64,000 bases of DNA from an uncultured Collinsella sp. (GTDB lineage Bacteria; Actinomycetota; Coriobacteriia; Coriobacteriales; Coriobacteriaceae), in contig CAKTVB010000001.1 in assembly GCA_934621295.1 (NCBI GenBank), forward strand, positions 310,001 through 374,000. The letters are read 5' to 3'. Below, one piece after another: positions 53,105-58,796 of the stretch. Under the pieces are notes generated by a model. That model saw only the letters and a list, made by a program, of their open reading frames with translations. It was not told the origin of the DNA and made no database searches. How positions within the stretch are numbered: position 1 is the first letter of the stretch; the number at the start of each line of letters is the position of its first letter. Made by a program: the position numbers and the translations under genes.

Positions 53105-53173
53105 GAGGGGAACTCATTTGGAGCAAACACCCCGGCGACTCGGGGCTTCCCCGGCCAGACGAATCGGACGTTC

Positions 53174-53212
53174 GGGTCAGGTGAGCGGGGGAGAGAAGAT
53201 GGTGACGGAGGC
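53174..53212. repeat. 39-bp direct repeat, left copy
   Basis: A 39-nt segment starting GGGTCAGGTGAGCGGGGGAG that recurs without a mismatch at 54778-54816. The two copies flank the AAA/DUF4143 gene. A shorter related copy (GTTCGGGTCAGGCG) lies near 53040. Confidence 0.9.
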
Positions 53213-53271
53213 ATCTTCGTCTCTTTATTACGTTGAGCAGAATATGACTAAAATATGATGAATCAGATATA

Positions 53272-53345
53272 AAACTTCCGTAAATGTGATAACTATCACG
53301 TTTTCCATTGGTAGAATGTGAAAAATCTCACGTTTACGGAAGTTT
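53272..53345 (+). promoter_or_regulatory. Operator array and promoter of the AAA/DUF4143 gene
   Basis: Outer inverted arms AAACTTCCGTAAATGTGA (53272-53289) and TCACGTTTACGGAAGTTT (53328-53345) match at 17 of 18 positions. Within them lie two 14-nt GTGA-N6-TCAC sites (53286-53299 and 53318-53331), 32 nt (three turns) apart. A -10-like TAGAAT (53312-53317) sits between them, so a protein bound to both would cover the promoter. The AT-rich sequence contrasts with the GC-rich surroundings. Confidence 0.65.
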
Positions 53346-53364
53346 CTTTGCAGGGGGTTCAGTC

Positions 53365-54723
53365 ATGCAGCGAGACATCATCGCCAAGCTCAATGCCTGG
53401 AAAGCATCCAAGTATCGTAAACCGCTCATCCTCAAAGGGGCGCGTCAGGTTGGAAAGACGTGGGCGCTTAAGGAGTTCGGCCGCTCTTCATACCGCAATT
53501 GCGTATACCTGACGTTGGAGGAGCCGTCTCCTGGCGTCCAAAGCGAGTATGCTCAGTTTTTCGAAGGCACACGTGACCCCCGACGTATTATCTCTAATCT
53601 TTCCTTAGCACTCGGTCAGCCCATCGATCCTGGTGACACGTTGCTTATCATTGACGAGATTCAGGACTGCCCCTCTGCGGTCGGTGCTCTCAAGTATTTT
53701 TGCGACGAGGCTCCCGAGTATCACGTTGCGTGTGCGGGGTCCTTGCTGGGTGTTCGCCTGTCTCGGGAGACCAGTGCCTTTCCGGTGGGAAAGGTTGAGT
53801 TCATGGAAATGCACCCCATGAGCTTTTCTGAGTTTCTAAAGGCCGAAGGCGCCGCGAACTACGACGAATTCCTTGGCAGTTTGGATCGGATCGAGACGGT
53901 GCCGGATTTCTTTCATGTTCGTCTTGTTGAGTATCTTCGGCGATTCTTTGCATGCGGCGGTATGCCAGAAGCTCTTGGCCGTTGGGCAGAGACGGGCGAC
54001 ATCGCTCAGGTAGACAAGGTGTTATCAGATCTCTTGGATTCCTACGAGCGTGATTTTGCCAAACACGGTGGCCGTGCACGGTTCGCCAAGCTGTCGCAAA
54101 TATGGAATTCAATCCCAACGCAGTTGGCGCGTGAGAACAAAAAGTTCGTTTGGGGTGCGGTGCGCGAGGGGGCTCGTGCCCGCGAGTACGAGGACGCTCT
54201 GGAATGGCTTGCCGATGCCGGGCTGGTTACGTCGGTACGGCTTAATACCGGCGGCGGGATACCGCTTTCTGCATACGATGATCTCAAGGCATTTAAAGTC
54301 TACTGTCTTGATGTCGGCTTGTTGCGCCGCATGGCAAGGCTCGACGCGTCGGCCTTTGCTGTCTCGGATGCGCTTTTTTCCGAGTTCAAAGGTTCGTTCG
54401 CCGAGAACTATGTGCTCCAAGCATTGCTTCCGCAGCTGGATGTCGCTCCGCGCTATTGGACAAATGAGAAGCCAAAGCATGAGGTCGATTTTTTAATTCA
54501 AGTCGGAAACGACATCGTTCCCGTCGAGGTCAAATCGGGAGAAGTCGTCCATTCCAAGAGCCTGAGGTACTATGCCGAGAAGCATGCGGAGACAACCCCG
54601 TTGAGAGTCCGTTACTCACTCAAGAACCTGAGGCTCGACAATGGGGTGCTCAATATTCCGCTGTATTTGGCGGATAGATCGGTCCCACTCATTAAGAAAG
54701 CGCTTGATTATGTTGAGCCTTGA
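53365..54723 (+). CDS. AAA-family ATPase with C-terminal DUF4143
   Basis: A 452-residue protein of the AAA_14/DUF4143 group. Walker A is LKGARQVGKTWAL (G25-T32) and Walker B is TLLIIDEIQDCP (D97, E98). A sensor-like CAGSLLG follows, then VEFMEMHPMSFSEFL, the standard next motif. The C-terminal DUF4143 domain (about 205-400) contains a nuclease-like strand pattern, HEVDFLIQ...VPVEVKSGE, resembling the D-E-K core of PD-(D/E)XK enzymes. These proteins are widespread, patchily distributed and of unknown function. ATG 53365 with AGGGGG upstream is preferred over GTG 53308, which lies inside the promoter. Flanking direct repeats and AT-rich control DNA suggest acquisition. Confidence 0.88.
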   Translation: MQRDIIAKLNAWKASKYRKPLILKGARQVGKTWALKEFGRSSYRNCVYLTLEEPSPGVQSEYAQFFEGTRDPRRIISNLSLALGQPIDPGDTLLIIDEIQDCPSAVGALKYFCDEAPEYHVACAGSLLGVRLSRETSAFPVGKVEFMEMHPMSFSEFLKAEGAANYDEFLGSLDRIETVPDFFHVRLVEYLRRFFACGGMPEALGRWAETGDIAQVDKVLSDLLDSYERDFAKHGGRARFAKLSQIWNSIPTQLARENKKFVWGAVREGARAREYEDALEWLADAGLVTSVRLNTGGGIPLSAYDDLKAFKVYCLDVGLLRRMARLDASAFAVSDALFSEFKGSFAENYVLQALLPQLDVAPRYWTNEKPKHEVDFLIQVGNDIVPVEVKSGEVVHSKSLRYYAEKHAETTPLRVRYSLKNLRLDNGVLNIPLYLADRSVPLIKKALDYVEP

Positions 54724-54777
54724 CGCCTGAATCCTGGGTGAGCTGACAGGCGGCGGCAAGTTTAGTCGTTCCGTTCC

Positions 54778-54816
54778 GGGTCAGGTGAGCGGGGGAGAGA
54801 AGATGGTGACGGAGGC
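54778..54816. repeat. 39-bp direct repeat, right copy
   Basis: Identical over 39 nt to 53174-53212, 1604 nt away. Here the repeat continues into a perfect terminator hairpin; the left copy diverges instead. Confidence 0.9.
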
Positions 54817-54837
54817 GCCGCTGGCGCCTCCTTTTTT
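54811..54837 (+). terminator. Terminator after the AAA/DUF4143 gene
   Basis: GGAGGCGCC (54811-54819) pairs with GGCGCCTCC (54823-54831) around GCT, followed by T6. The stem is the same as the inner hairpin of palindrome D. Confidence 0.85.
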
Positions 54838-54867
54838 GGGTGACTTATGACGTGGCGGATGGGGCTG

Positions 54868-54894
54868 TACAATGCCTAAACTGAGCAATGTTCA
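54868..54894 (+). promoter_or_regulatory. Promoter and operator of the TetR gene
   Basis: A -10-like TACAAT (54868-54873) is followed by the dyad TGAGC-AAT-GTTCA (54882-54894), where a bound dimer would block initiation. The flanks (AAAC before, AAT/AAA after) match the second site at 55503. Confidence 0.55.
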
Positions 54895-54909
54895 ATTTGA
54901 GGTGGGTTC

Positions 54910-55467
54910 TTGAATACGGTTGTGACATCTAAAGAAGAAATTTTGGAAGCGAGCCGCGAGCTGGTTCGAAGCCAAGGGTGGTCTTCGATCAGCGTTCGCT
55001 CGGTGGCTGCTGCGTGCGATGTGTCGGTGGGGTCTATCTACAACTACTTTGATTCCAAGACAGATTTGGTTGCGGCGACGGTCGAGAGCGTCTGGTGCGA
55101 GATTTTCCGCCTGCCGAGCGAATCTGCTGCGTTTCAGGATATTCAGACATGCATTGCTTGGATGTACGGGCGCATCGCATATGGTTGCGAGCATTATCCA
55201 GGCTTTTTCACCTTGCATTCGCTTGGCTTTATGCATGAGGAAAAGGATGGCGGAAAACAGCGTATGCAGCAGGCGTGGCAGCATGTGCTCAATGGACTGA
55301 GTACCGTCTTAAAGCGTGACCCCAACATTCGCAGGGATGCTTTTACGGAGAGCTTTACCGTTGAGCAATTTGCCGATGTCCTGTTCTCTCTCATGCTTTC
55401 GGCGCTCTTGCGGCAGGATAGCGATCCATCAGCTGCGCTCGAGATCGTTCACAGAACGCTGTACTAA
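54910..55467 (+). CDS. TetR-family transcriptional regulator
   Basis: A 185-residue repressor. The N-terminal helix-turn-helix (residues about 8-55: KEEILEASRELV...SVRSVAAACDVSVGSIYNYF) is canonical for TetR, including the YNYF end of the recognition helix. The C-terminal ligand domain is short and contains CIAWMYGRIAYGCEHYPGFFTLHSLGF. The start is TTG 54910, with GAGGTGG 4 nt upstream; GTG 54922 is too far from it. Similar dyads lie before this gene and before the membrane-protein gene that follows, so it most likely represses both. The inducer is unknown. Confidence 0.87.
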   Translation: MNTVVTSKEEILEASRELVRSQGWSSISVRSVAAACDVSVGSIYNYFDSKTDLVAATVESVWCEIFRLPSESAAFQDIQTCIAWMYGRIAYGCEHYPGFFTLHSLGFMHEEKDGGKQRMQQAWQHVLNGLSTVLKRDPNIRRDAFTESFTVEQFADVLFSLMLSALLRQDSDPSAALEIVHRTLY

Positions 55468-55502
55468 AGGCCTATGTAACTGATCATTTGCATCACTTAA
55501 AC

Positions 55503-55515
55503 TGAACTTCGTTCA
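55503..55515 (+). promoter_or_regulatory. TetR operator before the small membrane protein gene
   Basis: The perfect dyad TGAAC-TTC-GTTCA, flanked like the site at 54882, lies 22 nt before the start codon of the next gene. Confidence 0.6.
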
Positions 55516-55537
55516 AAAAGAGGCTGAGGAGTCTTTC

Positions 55538-55972
55538 ATGAAAGTTAAACGCAACACGCTGCTTCTGATTGCTTGTCTGGTTTGGAGCGCCGCCGGATTC
55601 AATATCCTTCGCATCGGCCTGCAGGCTTACCCCATGTTTCGCGGAATGCTCAACTACTTGCTTTCTCTCATGGTCTTTGCTGTGTTCCAGGCTATGGTCT
55701 TTGGCAAGCTCGTCAAGAAGCACACGGCGAGGATTCGTTCTTACGAGGAGGAGCGCCACTTCTTTCTCAAGTTCTTCGATAAGAAGTCTTTCGCCATCAT
55801 GGCCTTTATGATGACCTTTGGTATCTTGCTGCGTTCGAGCGGCATTGCGCCGGAGCGCTTCATCGCTGTCTTCTATAGCGGACTAGGCGCTTCTTTGCTG
55901 CTTGCCGGCATCCTGTTTGGCGTCAACTTTGGCAAGGCGGTGTATCTCTCGTCTGATCGCGCCGCGGCATAG
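55538..55972 (+). CDS. Small four-helix membrane protein
   Basis: A 144-residue membrane protein with four predicted TM helices (about 7-25, 35-58, 83-103 and 110-132) and a basic cytoplasmic loop KKHTARIRSYEEERHFFLKFFDKK. I do not recognise a named family; similar small proteins are often found under TetR control. It sits 70 nt after the TetR gene, in the same direction, with its own operator, so it is the likely effector. TGAGGAG precedes ATG 55538. Its transport or efflux role is an inference from the regulator type only. Confidence 0.75.
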   Translation: MKVKRNTLLLIACLVWSAAGFNILRIGLQAYPMFRGMLNYLLSLMVFAVFQAMVFGKLVKKHTARIRSYEEERHFFLKFFDKKSFAIMAFMMTFGILLRSSGIAPERFIAVFYSGLGASLLLAGILFGVNFGKAVYLSSDRAAA

Positions 55973-56001
55973 GTGACGGTGGCATATTGCTGAGCACGAA
56001 A

Positions 56002-56034
56002 CCCTCGGCCGGATATCCGGTTGAGGGCTGTTTT
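56002..56034 (+). terminator. Terminator after the four-helix protein gene
   Basis: CCCTCGGCCGGAT and ATCCGGTTGAGGG (56002-56027) form a stem with two G-U pairs, followed by CTGTTTT. Confidence 0.7.
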
Positions 56035-56066
56035 GTGTGGGGCGGCAAGTGACACGATCATGCTTG

Positions 56067-56138
56067 CAACGATAGATGAAGCAGATAATCCCATTTAGAT
56101 GCACTTAGGGGTGCTCTAAATGGGATTTTTTGCTTCAT
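56067..56138. repeat. 72-bp palindromic repeat E, copy 1
   Basis: CAACGATAG followed by a 63-nt palindrome: outer arms ATGAAGCA/TGCTTCAT and inner 13-nt arms AATCCCATTTAGA/TCTAAATGGGATT. It matches copy 2 at 63 of 72 positions. It lies in the 357-nt gap before the DUF6110-ATPase pair; the rest of the gap (56140-56329) shows no clear gene or strong promoter. Confidence 0.85.
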
Positions 56139-56329
56139 TAGGCTGGTTACCGGTATGGGCTCGGCCCGTCAGGGGATGGCAGAAGAGAAGATTTCCAAAA
56201 AGTTACCCTCTGTTGACTGCATAAGTTAGGGATACTAAACTCATCTCTTAAAAGTGCACGCGAGTTAACTTATTTGCTCGGGCACCGGGTCACCGCGTTG
56301 CGAGTCGGCGCGGAGAAGAGAGGAATACC

Positions 56330-56581
56330 ATGAAGAAGTCTGCATTTAATACCATGCTTGTCGGTGGCGGTTTCCTGCTTGGTACGGCTGGTATCAAACT
56401 GCTTACGAGCGCTCCGGTAAAGAAAGCCTGCGTGCAGGGTATTGCATGCGGCATGCGCATCAAGAACGGCTATCAGGACATGGTCGAGCAGGCAAAGGCC
56501 GAGGTCGACGACATGGTTGCCGAGGCAGCGTATATTACCGCGACCGAGTCTGACGCGACTGCGGACAAGGCTGCCGAGTAA
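56330..56581 (+). CDS. DUF6110-like small membrane-associated protein
   Basis: An 83-residue protein with an N-terminal hydrophobic segment (TMLVGGGFLLGTAGIKLLTS, about 8-27) and an amphipathic helical remainder (VKKACVQGIACGMRIKNGYQ..., then an acidic tail). The GG-x-L-x-GTAG-x-K-x-LTS pattern is what I associate with DUF6110 proteins, which are commonly encoded next to P1B-type metal ATPases. That association holds here: the ATPase gene starts 17 nt downstream. Cys residues at the membrane edge (KKACVQGIACG) could bind a metal. GAGAGG precedes ATG 56330. A metal-chaperone or ATPase-partner role is an inference. Confidence 0.65.
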   Translation: MKKSAFNTMLVGGGFLLGTAGIKLLTSAPVKKACVQGIACGMRIKNGYQDMVEQAKAEVDDMVAEAAYITATESDATADKAAE

Positions 56582-56598
56582 AACGCATCGGCACAACT

Positions 56599-58683
56599 AT
56601 GAAATTCTCGATTATCAGCGAGATCCCCGGCAGGACCCGCCTTCAGTTGGCGGGTCCTGTGCCGGAGAGCGATCTCGATGCATTGATCAAGCTCGGCACC
56701 GAAATCGACGGCGTGCGCAAAGTTCGCGTCTACGGCCGCATCGGCCAGATGGCGCTCGAATACGACGAACCAAGCCGCGCGAGCGTGCTCGATACGTTGA
56801 CAGCGCTCGATGCCAAGGCCATCGCCGACGCCAAGTCGGGCTACGTGATGCAGCTTGAACCACGCAAACACAAGTTGCTCATGGACTTGGCGACGCTCGT
56901 TGGCACGCATTACGCACGTCGTTGGTTCTTGCCAATGCCGCTGCGCGCTGTCTTTGTCGTAGCCGGCTACATGGCTTTTCTGCGCGCTGCCCTCCACGAG
57001 CTCGCTCGTCCGCGCCTGACCGTCCCCGTGCTCGATGCATCGGCAATCGGCATCTCCTTCGTCAAACGCGATGTTGATACCGCGGGCCAAACGATGTTCC
57101 TGCTCAACATCGGAGAGCTGCTCGAGGACTATACGCGCGCTATGAGCGAAAACGAGCTTATCAATTCACTGCTCGATGTGCCCGACAAGGCGCAGAAGGT
57201 AATCGGTGATACCGAAGTGAGCGTTGCCGCTACCGATCTTGAGCCTGGCGATCTGGTCGCCGTGCGCACCGGTATGTCCATCTGCATCGACGGCGTGGTC
57301 GAACAGGGGAGTGCCATGGTTAACCAGGCGACCCTGACCGGCGAGCCGCTGGCCGTCGAGCGCAGCGTGGGCGACGACGTGTTTGCCGGCACCGTCGTCG
57401 AAGACGGCAGCATCTTGGTGCGCGTGCGCGCCAACACGGCCCAGACCAAACTGCGCTCGATCGTCTCGCTCGTTCAGACGGCCGACTCGCTCAAATCCGA
57501 GGGCCAGTCGCACATGGAGGACCTTGCCAACAAGATCGTTCCGTGGAACTTCCTGCTTGCGGGCCTGGTCGCGCTCACCACGCGCAGTCTCATTAAGACC
57601 TCCGCGGCGCTGATGGTCGACTACTCGTGCGCGCTCAAGCTCACGGGCTCCGTTGCCGTCATGACCGCCATGAGTGACGCCGCCAAGATGGGCGTCATGG
57701 TCAAGGGCGCCAAGTACTTTGAGTCGTTTGCCAAGGCCGACACCATCGTGTTCGATAAGACGGGCACGCTTACCGAGGCACAGCCCAGGCTTGCCTGCGT
57801 GCTTACCACCGACGGCTGGAGCAAGGACGACGTTTTGCGTTTTGCGGCCTGTTTGGAGGAGCACTTCCCTCATCCGGTGGCGCGCGCCGTTGTCAATGCT
57901 GCTAAAGAGCGCGGTCTTGAGCATCGCGAGCGTCATGCGGCCGTCGAGTACATCGTCGCGCATGGCATCGCCTCCTCGATTGAGGGGAGGCGGGCGGTTA
58001 TCGGTTCCGCGCACTTTGTGTTTGAAGACGAGCGCGCTCATTTGGAGCCGGATATTCTGGAGAGTATCGAGTCGGAGATGCAGGGTCTTTCGCCTTTGTA
58101 TCTGGCAGTCGACGGCGAGGTCGTGGGCGTGCTCGGCATCGAGGATCCGCTCAAGCCCGGGGTCAAAGAGGCTATTGCCAACCTGCATGCGCTTGGTGTT
58201 AAGCGCGTCGTGATGCTCACGGGCGATTCGGAGCGCACCGCTTGTCGTATCGCTCGTGAGGCGGGCGTTGACGAGTTCAAGGCAGAGTTGCTGCCCGAAG
58301 ATAAATATGCATATGTGGAGCAAGCCAAGAGCGAGGGTCATCGTATCGCCATGGTAGGCGATGGCGTCAACGACTCACCTGCACTCGGCCTGGCCGATGT
58401 GGGCCTCGCGATGGGCGGCGGAAGCGATATCGCCAAGGAAGTCGCGGACATCATCCTGACCGATACGGACCTTGCTGCCATTGTGCGCCTGCGTAGGATG
58501 AGCCAGGGCCTTATCGACCGTTTGACGAGCTCGTATTCCAAGGTGATGCTCACCAATTCGGCGCTTTTGGCGCTTGGCATCGCGGGCGTCATCGCTCCCC
58601 AAACCTCATCGCTGCTGCACAACGGCTCGACGATTGCCTATAGTCTTGGCAACGCGAAAGCTTATCTGCCGCCGGTTTCATAG
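56599..58683 (+). CDS. P1B-type heavy-metal ATPase with SCA motif
   Basis: A 694-residue metal-transporting P-type ATPase. An N-terminal domain (about 1-75) begins with EIPGRTRLQLAG and ends VYGRIGQMALEYD; it resembles an HMA fold but lacks the CxxC metal site. The actuator has TLTGEP, the phosphorylated Asp is D386 in FDKTGTLT, the nucleotide domain has HPVARAV, and the hinge has MVGDGVNDSPAL. The membrane metal site usually reads CPC, SPC or TPC; here it is VDYSCALKL (C344). This puts it outside the classic Cu, Zn/Cd and Co groups. Six or more TM helices. It pairs with the DUF6110 gene, and no metalloregulator gene is adjacent. The transported ion is unknown. Confidence 0.88.
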   Translation: MKFSIISEIPGRTRLQLAGPVPESDLDALIKLGTEIDGVRKVRVYGRIGQMALEYDEPSRASVLDTLTALDAKAIADAKSGYVMQLEPRKHKLLMDLATLVGTHYARRWFLPMPLRAVFVVAGYMAFLRAALHELARPRLTVPVLDASAIGISFVKRDVDTAGQTMFLLNIGELLEDYTRAMSENELINSLLDVPDKAQKVIGDTEVSVAATDLEPGDLVAVRTGMSICIDGVVEQGSAMVNQATLTGEPLAVERSVGDDVFAGTVVEDGSILVRVRANTAQTKLRSIVSLVQTADSLKSEGQSHMEDLANKIVPWNFLLAGLVALTTRSLIKTSAALMVDYSCALKLTGSVAVMTAMSDAAKMGVMVKGAKYFESFAKADTIVFDKTGTLTEAQPRLACVLTTDGWSKDDVLRFAACLEEHFPHPVARAVVNAAKERGLEHRERHAAVEYIVAHGIASSIEGRRAVIGSAHFVFEDERAHLEPDILESIESEMQGLSPLYLAVDGEVVGVLGIEDPLKPGVKEAIANLHALGVKRVVMLTGDSERTACRIAREAGVDEFKAELLPEDKYAYVEQAKSEGHRIAMVGDGVNDSPALGLADVGLAMGGGSDIAKEVADIILTDTDLAAIVRLRRMSQGLIDRLTSSYSKVMLTNSALLALGIAGVIAPQTSSLLHNGSTIAYSLGNAKAYLPPVS

Positions 58684-58711
58684 CCGAGTGAGCTTGGGCA
58701 TGCAGTTGCCT

Positions 58712-58783
58712 CAACGATAGATGTAGCAAAAAATCCCATTTAGATGCACCTTGGGGCACTCTAAATGGGATTATCTGCTTCAT
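58712..58783. repeat. 72-bp palindromic repeat E, copy 2
   Basis: CAACGATAG plus a 63-nt palindrome of the same design as copy 1 (58721-58783). The short spacers beside the inner stem are exchanged relative to copy 1 (AAA/ATC instead of GAT/TTT), as if the hairpin had inverted. It lies between the convergent ATPase (+) and ABC permease (-) genes and can act as a terminator for the latter. Confidence 0.85.
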
Positions 58784-58796
58784 TTGGCCCAGGGAA

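Noticed and set aside
53174..54816. Interpretation of the AAA/DUF4143 segment as an insertion sequence
   Set aside because: No transposase, and the flanking repeats are direct and 39 nt long, unlike short target duplications or terminal inverted repeats.
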